From contig DICP01000119.1 of NCBI GenBank assembly GCA_002417685.1, positions 43,728 to 65,883 on the forward strand: DNA of 22,156 bases, in the 5' to 3' direction. The position numbers and the translations under genes are program-made. The stretch is from Candidatus Mesolinea sp. UBA5823. GTDB lineage: Bacteria; Chloroflexota; Anaerolineae; Anaerolineales; Anaerolineaceae. Shown here one piece after another: positions 15,740-22,156 of the stretch. Position 1 is the stretch's first letter; each line of letters opens with the position of its first letter. The notes under the pieces are model-generated. The model saw nothing but the letters and a program-made list of their open reading frames with translations, was not told the origin of the DNA and searched no databases.

Positions 15740-15931
15740 CTAAAGCTCTTCGTCCACAATCGTCTCAATCAGGTCAAGAAATTCCTGCCATTCTTCTTTG
15801 AAGAAATGCAGTGTGACGTTGTTGAGCTCTAAGTGATAGGTGGATTCACCATCTGGTTCATCCGCCCGCCATGCCAAATAGTTCTCAGTTTCAGCAATCG
15901 TTGTAGTTATAGGTTCTCTTTCGTCATCCAT
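15740..15931 (-). CDS. Small acidic hypothetical protein (63 aa)
   Basis: 63 aa, with many Glu/Asp and ending in VDEEL. Start ATG at 15931 with a good AAGGAG 6 nt upstream, and a dedicated terminator right after the stop, so this is a real gene. The middle reads YHLELNNVTLHFFKEEWQEFLDLIETI: beta strands followed by an acidic amphipathic helix. No signal peptide, no membrane segment, no Cys and no recognised domain. It lies 58 bp after the AI-2E permease gene start region is passed in opposite sense only at 17291, so it could be read from upstream permease transcription or its own promoter. I do not know its function; a small adaptor or regulator would fit its size and charge, but nothing proves it. 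Confidence 0.8.
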   Translation of the reverse strand: MDDEREPITTTIAETENYLAWRADEPDGESTYHLELNNVTLHFFKEEWQEFLDLIETIVDEEL

Positions 15932-15989
15932 AGTTGGCTCCTTAATTTTCTGTTTTGATTATCTCATAAAGTTCAATAGAAATACAACT

Positions 15990-17291
15990 TTATCCCTCAT
16001 GCCTTTGGATGCTAGTAATTGATCGCTGGATCCAAGCCTGTACTGGCTGCCAAATTTTCTTGCCCCACTCAGAGAGGGTTTTGCCCAGGCTGCGAAGCCA
16101 TTTTGTCAGAAAGTTTTCTTTATTCGAGGATTGATATTTAATCCCTTGCCATGGATCTTGATCGGTCAGCTTGGAAAGCACATAATGAAAAATCAGCTTG
16201 AGCGTGGCTAGGAACGGCGCTGCGATCATAATTCCAATCAGGCCGAACAGTTGGGACCCAATCAACGCCATGACCAGCACGCCAGCGGGATGAACCCGTA
16301 AGGCGTTCCCCATCACTTTGGGGGTCAGAATGTTGTCCAAGATGTTATCGATAACCAGCGCAAACGCAATAATGATGCCAACATAAGCCAGAGGAAGCAG
16401 ACCAAACGGAGTGGGGCGGATAATGAGCCCCACAATGCCCGTCGTGATCCACCCTACCCAAGCACCGACATATGGAACAAAGCGGCCCAATGCGATAATA
16501 ATAGCCAAGCCCAAGGAAAACGGCAGCCCCATAATGGAAAGAAAAATGGAATAAATTACAAAGGCGGTAAAAACCACTAAGAATTGACCCCGTAAGAAAG
16601 CGCTCCAAATATTGGCAACTTCCTTCTTCATACGTGCAATATCTTGCTCGTACCCTTTTAAGGTGAGCAGGGGTTGATCCTCTGCCCGAGTAGATTCCGC
16701 TGTAATGAAGAAGGAAATCAAGTACATCATAAATAGGCGGAAAAGCAGGTTTGCTCCACCAGCGACCGCTGTGGCAATCAATCCGCCTGCGCCTTCTAGG
16801 ATGGGTTGAACCTGACCAATCAGCAAATCGCTCAAATACTTTGTGGTGAGCTCAGGAACCTGGAAGCTGAACGGCCCCACAGTAACCACTTGATTGGACC
16901 ATTTCGAAAGGGTGGCAATGAGATTATTGACCGAAGAGCTCAAAAGAGTAATTAAGTTTTGGAGCTGCCCAAAAAGGGCAATTCCACCCCAGGTAAGCAA
17001 GCCTATCAGCACCAAAGCTGCCACAAGGTAGACGATGACAGCTGAAATCCCCCATTTGATTTTGAGGCGCTCACTCAGCCACCTCACCAAAGGCCTGAGC
17101 AAAACAGTAAAAACCAGTGAGATCAAAATAAGGCTGAAATAACCTTGAAATTTCGCCAGCAACCACAGCAGGATGGCAACCAGTGCCAGGCTCACCACAA
17201 GCTTAGTAGTCCCAGACCAACGCGGAACACTTGCCGTTTCTGGGGTATTCTGTGCAGGGGCGTTTTGAGCAGGAATATTTTCCTTTTGCAT
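15990..17291 (-). CDS. AI-2E family transporter (PerM/TqsA-like permease)
   Basis: 433 aa from the ATG at 17291; an in-frame TTG at 17327 would add 12 residues but lacks support. After a hydrophilic Asn/Pro/Ala N-terminus come membrane helices near 29-47, 50-68, 82-105, then a soluble periplasmic-type stretch (about 110-180), and a second membrane half starting near 185. Family motifs are present: GRFVPYVGAWVGW, DNILDNILTPKVMGNALRVHP and GLIGIMIAAPFLATLKLI. The tail is basic with several Trp. The family includes TqsA (autoinducer-2 export), Na+/H+ antiporters and many uncharacterised permeases, so the substrate cannot be named. It diverges from the GntR gene across a 158-bp gap. Confidence 0.92.
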   Translation of the reverse strand: MQKENIPAQNAPAQNTPETASVPRWSGTTKLVVSLALVAILLWLLAKFQGYFSLILISLVFTVLLRPLVRWLSERLKIKWGISAVIVYLVAALVLIGLLTWGGIALFGQLQNLITLLSSSVNNLIATLSKWSNQVVTVGPFSFQVPELTTKYLSDLLIGQVQPILEGAGGLIATAVAGGANLLFRLFMMYLISFFITAESTRAEDQPLLTLKGYEQDIARMKKEVANIWSAFLRGQFLVVFTAFVIYSIFLSIMGLPFSLGLAIIIALGRFVPYVGAWVGWITTGIVGLIIRPTPFGLLPLAYVGIIIAFALVIDNILDNILTPKVMGNALRVHPAGVLVMALIGSQLFGLIGIMIAAPFLATLKLIFHYVLSKLTDQDPWQGIKYQSSNKENFLTKWLRSLGKTLSEWGKKIWQPVQAWIQRSITSIQRHEG

Positions 17292-17373
17292 AAAGTTAAT
17301 TTTAGCTCTAAATGGAATAAGGTGCAAAAGTCAAACTTGAACCAAAATAGATGCAGAATATTGTTGATTCCTA

Positions 17374-17401
17374 TTGACACACGGTAAGACTCTCGTATAA
17401 T
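17374..17401 (+). promoter_or_regulatory. Consensus sigma-70 promoter of the GntR gene
   Basis: TTGACA (17374-17379) and TATAAT (17396-17401), both perfect, with a 16-bp spacer. The predicted start falls inside the palindrome that follows. Such a strong promoter on a repressor gene fits tight negative control. Confidence 0.8.
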
Positions 17402-17414
17402 ATAGACGTCTATA
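17401..17414. promoter_or_regulatory. 14-bp palindromic operator, probable GntR autoregulatory site
   Basis: TATAGACGTCTATA is a perfect palindrome touching the last base of the -10 and covering the start site. Many HutC-type GntR regulators bind GT...AC-type dyads with this kind of TATAGAC arm and repress their own genes. The core AGACGTCT recurs at 21563-21570. Confidence 0.6.
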
Positions 17415-17449
17415 CAACCAAGGAGAGAAAGCTTGGAAAGGGCAGATGA

Positions 17450-18184
17450 ATGGACGATCTCACCAAATTAGATGGCGTCCCGCTTTATGTCAAAATCAGA
17501 CAAAGCCTCCGCGAGAATATTCTTAATGGCTCCTATAAACGAGGCGAGAAAATCCCCTCCGAAGAAGAATTATCCGCACAGTATGGCGTCAGCCGTATGA
17601 CTTTACGCCACAGCATCAACGACCTTATTGATGAAGGGCTGCTCTACCGACGCCAAGGTGTAGGCACTTTCGTTGCCCATCATCATTTGGCAAGAGACCA
17701 TAGCAGATTAACCAATTTTTTCGAAAATTCCCGCATGGACGGTTTGCAGGTCAGCGAAAAAGTGCTTGACTTTAGACAGATCCCAGCTAAATATCAAGTG
17801 GCTAAAGCCCTCAATCTCAAAGAGGGCGATCCGGTCATTTGCATTAAAACTTTGCGCTTTATTGAAACAGAACCTGTTACTGTGCACGAAGCTTATATTC
17901 CTATGGCTCTATTTAGTGACCTGCTCAATATGGATATCGAGAGCCAATCCCAAGATTTGTGGGGCTTTTATGAACGCTGCGGTTACAAAGTCAAGCGCGG
18001 TGTACAGCGCTTAGAAGCCCGACAAGCAGATGAAGACCTGGCGGATATGCTTTCCATGCAAGTTGGTGCTCCTATTCTATACAAGGAGCGCACCTTATTT
18101 TCCGAAGATGGCACCCCGATTGAGTTTCTCTATTGCTTCAATCGGGGTGATATGTATTCCATCACTGTTTCTTTATTAAGGTAA
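17450..18184 (+). CDS. GntR family regulator, HutC subfamily (UTRA domain)
   Basis: 244 aa. N-terminal winged helix-turn-helix about 10-76: PLYVKIRQSLRENILNG, then GEKIPSEEELSAQYGVSRMTLRHSINDLIDEGLLYRRQGVGTFV, which is nearly the textbook GntR pattern. C-terminal UTRA effector domain about 95-240 (VAKALNLKEGDPVICIKTLRFIETEPVTVHEAYIP ... ILYKERTLFSEDGTPIEFLYCFNRGD), the HutC-type fold that binds small metabolites, often sugar phosphates. Start ATG at 17450 with AAAGG about 8 nt upstream. It is the first gene of the run leading to the transaldolase-like gene, dhaL and dhaK, so it probably controls them and responds to an intermediate of that pathway. The palindrome at its promoter suggests autorepression. 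Confidence 0.94.
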   Translation: MDDLTKLDGVPLYVKIRQSLRENILNGSYKRGEKIPSEEELSAQYGVSRMTLRHSINDLIDEGLLYRRQGVGTFVAHHHLARDHSRLTNFFENSRMDGLQVSEKVLDFRQIPAKYQVAKALNLKEGDPVICIKTLRFIETEPVTVHEAYIPMALFSDLLNMDIESQSQDLWGFYERCGYKVKRGVQRLEARQADEDLADMLSMQVGAPILYKERTLFSEDGTPIEFLYCFNRGDMYSITVSLLR

Positions 18185-18287
18185 TAAGCGATGTTTGAAA
18201 ACAAGCAATCGGAAAGGAGCAGTTTAATATAAAAACACTAAAACACTTACTGTTCAGTCATATTGAGATATCTTTTTCAACCTGTCA

Positions 18288-18321
18288 CAAATTGTATTTT
18301 TGATAGAACCAAATTGTATTT
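18288..18321 (+). promoter_or_regulatory. Direct repeat CAAATTGTATTT x2 before the transaldolase-like gene
   Basis: Two identical 12-mers, at 18288-18299 and 18310-18321, start 22 bp apart, about two helical turns, so a protein could bind both on one DNA face. The second ends 18 bp before the ATG and abuts the ribosome binding site GGGAG. The rest of the 155-bp gap shows no clear promoter or terminator. Confidence 0.55.
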
Positions 18322-18339
18322 CTTAGGGAGCAAATAATT

Positions 18340-19542
18340 ATGAGTGAAAGCCCAATCGAGCGCTTGATAAAAACTAATCCAGATATGGAGATTTGGTGGG
18401 ATTCTTCCCCCTTAATGTTTGAACCTTGGGTTCAAAAAATGCTGCAGAATGCCGACCCTGCTGAACGCGACGAGCTCGAACAACAGCTTCGCCGGCTTTA
18501 CAATGCCCAAGACCCAGCCAAAAGTCTTTTCCGTGGGTGCACGACCAACCCTCCACTCTCTTGGGAAGCCGTCCGCGGCGATATCCCAACTTGGAGTGCC
18601 TATGTTGATCAACTCATCGAAGAAAATCCAGATTTAGACAATCAGAAAATTGCCTGGCTGACCTACAAGGAAGTTATCCGCCGTGGTGCAGAGATGATGA
18701 TGCCCATTTATGAGGCTTCTAAACACCGCTTCGGCTGGATTTCCGGGCAGCTTAACCCCCGCCTGTTCACTGAAACTGAACAGATGATCACCGACGCAGA
18801 TGAGCTCAAAGCGATTAGCCCCAATGTGATGATTAAAGTGCCGGCTAGCACACAAGGTATTGAAGTCCTCAAAGTTCTCGCGTCCAAAGGCATCAGTACC
18901 AACACAACAACCTGCTTTACCCTGCCTCAAATCAAAGCTTCAGCTGATGCTACTTTAGAAGGCATGGAAATCGCTAAGAAGAATGGTACGGATCTTTCTA
19001 ACTGGCGCGCAGTCATTACAATGATGATTGGACGCCTCACAGAAAACCCGGTGCTCGTTCAACAAGCGGAACGCCGTGGAATTCATCTCACCTGGCAAGA
19101 TAAACATTGGTGGGGGATCGGCGTTTTCCACCGAGCTTATAAGCTGCTTAAAGAAGAAGGATACCCAAGCAAGATGTTAGCTTGCTCCCTACGTGAAGGA
19201 CCCTTAGTCGCCGGGAGACCTCGCTTTTGGGATATCGAATACTTAGCGGGCGGGGATATCGTCTATACGATGCCACCTTATGCCCTCACACCACTCTTCG
19301 AGATTGGAGATATTCGTTTCGAAAATAAAATCGAGGAAGATATTCCAGCGTCCGTGTGGGACAAAATAATGAAAATCCCATACGGGATTCAGGCTTCTGA
19401 TCCAAATGGTATGGAAATTGATCAATTCAATCTTCATCCAGCTACCATTGATACTGTAAATGCTTTCTCAAAGGCATTTACTGGTCTCGAAGGTTTTGTC
19501 CAGGAAAGAATGGACCTCAAATCCAAAAAAGTGCATAGCTGA
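18340..19542 (+). CDS. Transaldolase-fold aldolase with FSA-type active-site Gln
   Basis: 400 aa, start ATG at 18340 with GGGAG upstream. Class I aldolase barrel of the transaldolase family: EIWWDSSP (D21), RGCTTNPPLS (N70), GWISGQLNPRLF (Q137), NVMIKVPAS with Schiff-base Lys166, then GISTNTTTCFTLPQ, MMIGRL (R232) and ACSLREG (S283, R285). D21, N70 and K166 match the catalytic set of transaldolase B. The residue equal to its acid/base Glu96 is Gln137, as in fructose-6-phosphate aldolase (Gln59). R232 and R285 match the phosphate-binding arginines, so the substrate is probably a sugar phosphate or similar anion. At 400 aa it is longer than TalB (about 317) and FSA (220), with extra C-terminal helices. 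With DhaL/DhaK next, cleavage releasing dihydroxyacetone is a reasonable inference; ordinary transaldolase or sulfofructose transaldolase activity remain alternatives. Confidence 0.85.
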   Translation: MSESPIERLIKTNPDMEIWWDSSPLMFEPWVQKMLQNADPAERDELEQQLRRLYNAQDPAKSLFRGCTTNPPLSWEAVRGDIPTWSAYVDQLIEENPDLDNQKIAWLTYKEVIRRGAEMMMPIYEASKHRFGWISGQLNPRLFTETEQMITDADELKAISPNVMIKVPASTQGIEVLKVLASKGISTNTTTCFTLPQIKASADATLEGMEIAKKNGTDLSNWRAVITMMIGRLTENPVLVQQAERRGIHLTWQDKHWWGIGVFHRAYKLLKEEGYPSKMLACSLREGPLVAGRPRFWDIEYLAGGDIVYTMPPYALTPLFEIGDIRFENKIEEDIPASVWDKIMKIPYGIQASDPNGMEIDQFNLHPATIDTVNAFSKAFTGLEGFVQERMDLKSKKVHS

Positions 19543-19833
19543 TCCCTTCCTGTGAACAGAAAAGTATAATGATTGTTCATTATGCAGCATCAGAAAATAA
19601 GACGAGGAGGTGTCAAATACAGAGAAATACAAAGAAAATGGCACTGAGCAGCTTTTATTGTTATGTGTATAGCAAGGTACAAATTATCCATTGTTGAGCC
19701 CATAGCTCGATTAGGGATAATGCGTACATTCGGTTTCAGCTCGATGCAGGTGCGAGGAAAAATCCATTAATAACAGCATATTCCACAATGCTACCTGCAA
19801 AGAGAATGGTTCATCGTGAAGAAAGAAGTGATT
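19543..19833 (+). other. 291-bp gap before dhaL with a dyad and a weak promoter
   Basis: No convincing gene. A perfect 7-bp dyad (ATAATGA 19566-19572, TCATTAT 19577-19583) overlaps a TATAAT at 19565-19570 that lacks a good -35. A candidate promoter, TTGAGC (19694-19699), 16 bp, GATAAT (19716-19721), could drive dhaLK separately. A strong AGGAGGT near 19604-19611 is followed only by frames of about 20 codons, so it looks like a remnant or leader peptide signal. Confidence 0.4.
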
Positions 19834-20460
19834 ATGGCGAAAGATATTGAATTTGTCGTCAAGCAAATTGCAGATACTGTCCTAAAGAATGAGGCTTATT
19901 TTAGTGAGCTGGATGGGGTTTGCGGTGATGGTGATTTTGGTTATTCCTTAGCTCGGGGTTTCGAAAAGGTCCTGGCTGAATGGGATAATATGGATCACAG
20001 CACTCCAGGGAATTTTTTGAAAAAGGTGGCTCAAGTCATTATGAGCGCAGTCGGAGGCGTCTCTGGCACTATCTGGGGAACGATGTTTTTGCGAGTTGGT
20101 GTAAAGCTCGGGAATAAGACCGAAATCACTCGGGAAGACGCCATCGAATTATTACATGTTGCCATCGATGCAATCAAGCAGCGTGGCAGCTGTGATTTGG
20201 GCGATAAGACCTACCTGGATGCCTTAATTCCAACCGTCGATGCTCTCGAAAAAGCCTTCGCGGAAGGCAAAGATACTGCCGAAGCCTTAGAAATTGCTGC
20301 TAAAGTGGCGGCTGAAAGCGCAGAAGCCACACGCTCCTTAGTTGCAAAGAAAGGTCGAGCAGCCTACACTGGTGAACGCAGTATTGGCACCTTAGATGCT
20401 GGTTCTGTAGCCGTAGCGAAGATTTTTGAGGATCTCGCTATAGCTTGGAAAGAAAACTAA
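19834..20460 (+). CDS. dhaL: Dihydroxyacetone kinase subunit DhaL (nucleotide-binding)
   Basis: 208 aa from the ATG at 19834, where GAAGTGAT upstream nearly matches the anti-Shine-Dalgarno complement; a GTG at 19816 would add six residues. All-alpha DhaL fold: D27-G-V-C-G-D32-G-D34-F-G holds the three Mg-binding aspartates with the same spacing as in E. coli DhaL (D30, D35, D37). The later SAVGGVSGTIWGTMF, RGSCDLGDKTYLDALIPTVDAL and KKGRAAYTGERSIGTLDAGSVAV segments form the ATP/ADP pocket and are typical of the family. DhaL supplies the phosphoryl group to the ketose bound in DhaK. The stop is 30 bp before dhaK. The order L-K is reversed relative to E. coli dhaKLM and no DhaM is seen, so the phosphoryl donor (free ATP or a distant PTS protein) is open. 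Confidence 0.93.
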   Translation: MAKDIEFVVKQIADTVLKNEAYFSELDGVCGDGDFGYSLARGFEKVLAEWDNMDHSTPGNFLKKVAQVIMSAVGGVSGTIWGTMFLRVGVKLGNKTEITREDAIELLHVAIDAIKQRGSCDLGDKTYLDALIPTVDALEKAFAEGKDTAEALEIAAKVAAESAEATRSLVAKKGRAAYTGERSIGTLDAGSVAVAKIFEDLAIAWKEN

Positions 20461-20490
20461 AACCAAATTAATATTAAAAAAGGAGAAAAT

Positions 20491-21486
20491 ATGAAAAAGT
20501 TTTGTAATGACCCCAAGAATTATGTGCCTGACATGCTGAAAGGCATCGCCTTGGCAAATCAGGACAAGCTGAAATATATCCCCGACTATAACCTGATTAT
20601 GCGTGCGGATATTCCTCAGCCCAATAAAGTCTCGATTATGCAAGGTTCTGGCTCTGGCCACGAACCTGCCCATGTCATGATCGTTGGTAAGGGCATGCTC
20701 GATGCTGCCTGCCCTGGTAACGTGTTCGCTGCGCCACCCCCAGATTACGTCTACCAAACCACAAAATTGATTGCTGGCCCAATGGGCGTATTGCACCTGC
20801 TGAATAACTACACTGGCGATACAATGTCCTTCGATACTGGGCGTGAATTAGCCGAAGCTGAAGGCATTGAAGTGCGCACGGTAGTGATCAATGATGACGT
20901 GGCTGTAAAAGACTCCACCTACACCGTAGGGCGCCGCGGTGTAGCAGGCAATTTCTTCGTAATTAAAGCAGTGGGTGCCGCATCAGAGCGCGGAGCGACG
21001 TTGGAAGAGCTCGAAAAACTCGGCAACCGTGTTGTTTCCGTCACCCGCACATTTGGTGTAGCGCTTACTGGCTGCACGCCGCCCGCCAAAGGCACGCCCA
21101 TCTTTACCTTAGAAGAAGATGAGATGGAAATGGGCATTGGCATTCATGGTGAACCGGGTCGCAAACGCGTCAAGATCCAACCTGCAGATAAGATCATCGA
21201 TGAAGTTTTTGCGATCGTCGCTGACGATCTGCCTTACAAGGCTGGAGACGAAGTAGCCCTGATGATCAACGGCATGGGTGGCACCCCCATTTCAGAGTTA
21301 TATATCCTCTATGGGCATGCGCATGAATTGGCGGAAAAGCGTGGCTTAAAGATCAAGCGCCACTATGTAGGTGAGTACTGCACCTCGCTTGAGATGGCTG
21401 GCTTCTCCCTGACTCTCGTCAAACTTGATCCAGAATTAGAAGATTTACTGGCTGCCCCAGCTGAGGCTGCGATTCATATCTTCTAA
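20491..21486 (+). CDS. dhaK: Dihydroxyacetone kinase subunit DhaK (substrate-binding)
   Basis: 331 aa, start ATG at 20491 with AGGAG 5 nt upstream. DhaK fold with SGSGHEPAHVMIVGKGMLDAA (His57), NNYTGD (Asp110) and GIGIHGEPG (His219). His219 corresponds to E. coli His218, which binds dihydroxyacetone covalently as a hemiaminal; His57 and Asp110 match catalytic His56 and Asp109. The C-terminal LYGHAHELAEKRGL...YCTSLEMAGFSLTL is family-typical. It catalyses formation of DHA phosphate together with DhaL. Paralogues act on other short ketoses such as erythrulose or apulose, so the exact substrate is not fixed. The first Gly of the usual GGGSGHEP is Gln51 here. A strong terminator follows 30 bp after the stop, closing the cluster. 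Confidence 0.94.
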   Translation: MKKFCNDPKNYVPDMLKGIALANQDKLKYIPDYNLIMRADIPQPNKVSIMQGSGSGHEPAHVMIVGKGMLDAACPGNVFAAPPPDYVYQTTKLIAGPMGVLHLLNNYTGDTMSFDTGRELAEAEGIEVRTVVINDDVAVKDSTYTVGRRGVAGNFFVIKAVGAASERGATLEELEKLGNRVVSVTRTFGVALTGCTPPAKGTPIFTLEEDEMEMGIGIHGEPGRKRVKIQPADKIIDEVFAIVADDLPYKAGDEVALMINGMGGTPISELYILYGHAHELAEKRGLKIKRHYVGEYCTSLEMAGFSLTLVKLDPELEDLLAAPAEAAIHIF

Positions 21487-21516
21487 ACCCTACAAATCTT
21501 TACACCACCTCGATAT

Positions 21517-21549
21517 TCAGGCAGGCTACCCAGCCTGCCTGATGTTTTT
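21517..21549 (+). terminator. Rho-independent terminator of dhaLK
   Basis: TCAGGCAGGCT (21517-21527) pairs perfectly with AGCCTGCCTGA (21532-21542) around ACCC, followed by TGTTTTT. An 11-bp GC-rich stem with a T-run. Confidence 0.93.
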
Positions 21550-21561
21550 AGAGGCATAAAC

Positions 21562-21571
21562 CAGACGTCTG
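21562..21571. promoter_or_regulatory. CAGACGTCTG palindrome, possible second GntR site
   Basis: A 10-bp perfect palindrome sharing the core AGACGTCT with the operator at the GntR promoter. It lies just beyond the dhaK terminator and ahead of the aldo/keto reductase gene. An 8-bp match could be chance. Confidence 0.3.
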
Positions 21572-21613
21572 AGATTCGAAACGCTCAAAATAACTCACTT
21601 ATGCTGCATTAAT

Positions 21614-21733
21614 CTATTCCCAGCGCCAGAAGTGGGCTGCTAAGGCTGTGTAAACGAGCGCAATTCCCAATAGAACACCCACGCTTAACCCCTGCCCTCC
21701 CCAGCTGTCTTGCAACCAAGAAGATTCGTGCAT
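21614..21733 (-). CDS. Small single-span membrane protein (39 aa)
   Basis: 39 aa. The ATG at 21733 has GGAGG 4 nt upstream (CGGAGGCAGC before the start), much better than any start farther up in the same frame. A short polar N-terminus (MHESSWLQDSWGGQG) is followed by one hydrophobic helix (LSVGVLLGIALVYTALAAHF, about 16-35) and a WRWE end. This looks like a genuine small inner-membrane protein. I do not recognise a family; such proteins often regulate membrane enzymes or transporters. It diverges from the aldo/keto reductase gene across about 180 bp. No clear promoter seen. Confidence 0.6.
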   Translation of the reverse strand: MHESSWLQDSWGGQGLSVGVLLGIALVYTALAAHFWRWE

Positions 21734-21914
21734 GCTGCCTCCGTTTTTTGTTAGGGTTGAATAGGAAACAAATTGTTTACATAATAACGGGGGAGAAAGG
21801 ATATAACAGTGGATAATTATGGGATTGGATGATAAAGTGACTAATCGCCATATTCTTTCGGTTTTCACGGTAAAATCTTAGCTATCATAGATAAAGGATT
21901 TTAGAATAACTCCC

Positions 21915-22156
21915 ATGCAATATAGAACCTTCAGAAAAACTGGTGTAGAAGTCTCCGCACTCGGTTTTGGCATGATGCGCCTGCCCATTTTAGGTGAGGA
22001 TAGCGCTGCGATTGATGAGGAACTTGCAACCACAATGCTTCACCGAGCGATTGATGCGGGTTTGAATTATGTGGACACCGCTTGGTCTTACCACCGCGAA
22101 CAAGGCGAGCCTTTTGTTGGTAGAGCCTTAGCTGGCGGCTACCGGGAGAAAGTCTA
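21915..22156 (+). CDS. Aldo/keto reductase (N-terminal part, 3' end outside window)
   Basis: Partial: 80 codons from the ATG at 21915 to the window edge. The translation begins MQYRTFRKTGVEVSALGFGM, then MRLP, HRAIDAGLNYVDTAWSYH and GEPFVGRAL, the standard start of the aldo/keto reductase barrel. Asp56 and Tyr61 in VDTAWSYH correspond to the catalytic Asp and Tyr of the family's Asp-Tyr-Lys-His tetrad; Lys and His would lie outside the window. These enzymes reduce carbonyls with NAD(P)H. The form with YRTFRKTG and MMRLP resembles the branch that often carries a C-terminal ferredoxin-type 4Fe-4S region, which cannot be checked here. The AAGGAT upstream is rather far (about 16 nt). A link to the DHA cluster is possible but the terminator at 21517-21549 separates them. 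Confidence 0.9.
   Translation, partial: MQYRTFRKTGVEVSALGFGMMRLPILGEDSAAIDEELATTMLHRAIDAGLNYVDTAWSYHREQGEPFVGRALAGGYREKV

Noticed and set aside
19600..19690. Possible small gene after the strong AGGAGGT near 19604
   Set aside because: The available frames are only about 20 codons and the translations show no recognisable feature; kept only as a note on the gap.
20392..20796. 134-codon minus-strand frame across the dhaL/dhaK junction
   Set aside because: Antisense to two well-supported genes, with no ribosome binding site.
1..22156. Mobile element, integrase, attachment site or tRNA to explain the AT-rich island
   Set aside because: No transposase, recombinase, terminal repeats or tRNA-like fold was found; transfer is suggested only by composition.

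Overview
The window looks like a piece of a Chloroflexota chromosome, most likely Anaerolineae. This is an inference from protein style: Thr/Pro-rich tails on surface proteins, a secreted protein ending in an FLPVV-type motif, a Chloroflexi-flavoured bS21/IF-1 pair, and an AT-rich accessory island next to ordinary metabolic genes. No 16S or other decisive marker is present.

Region 1 (1-13875, all minus strand) reads as a reduced type VII (ESX/Ess-like) secretion locus wired to Ser/Thr phosphorylation. In transcription order it encodes: a membrane-anchored EccC/EssC-type ATPase with three P-loop domains; a YukD/EsaB ubiquitin-like domain fused to an FHA domain; a transmembrane PASTA-less PknB-type kinase with a Thr/Pro-rich outer tail; a secreted twelve-repeat NHL propeller protein; a WXG100 protein; a WXG100-CHAP fusion (a probable exported peptidoglycan amidase/endopeptidase); an EspG-like hypothetical protein; a signal-VWA-TM-FHA protein; and a second, non-RD kinase that runs off the window. 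None of EccB, EccD, mycosin, EssA/EssB or EsaA is visible here. Promoters, a triple octamer, a large hairpin between the two WXG genes and REP-like palindromes lie in the gaps.

Region 2 (13876-17291) is housekeeping. A strong promoter drives rpsU (bS21) and infA (IF-1), closed by a clear terminator. It is followed by a two-part GNAT acetyltransferase, a convergent 63-aa acidic protein with its own terminator, and an AI-2E-family permease.

Region 3 (17374-21549) is a carbon-metabolism cluster: a GntR/HutC-type repressor with a consensus promoter and a 14-bp palindrome at its start site; a 400-aa transaldolase-fold enzyme with the Glln-type acid/base residue (Gln) of fructose-6-phosphate aldolase; then DhaL and DhaK. 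The simplest reading is an aldolase that releases dihydroxyacetone (or a similar short ketose) and a kinase that captures it. No PTS partner DhaM is present. A strong terminator ends dhaK.

Region 4 (21550-22156) holds a 39-aa single-span membrane protein on the minus strand and the start of an aldo/keto reductase on the plus strand. No tRNA, rRNA, CRISPR array, insertion sequence or integrase was seen.
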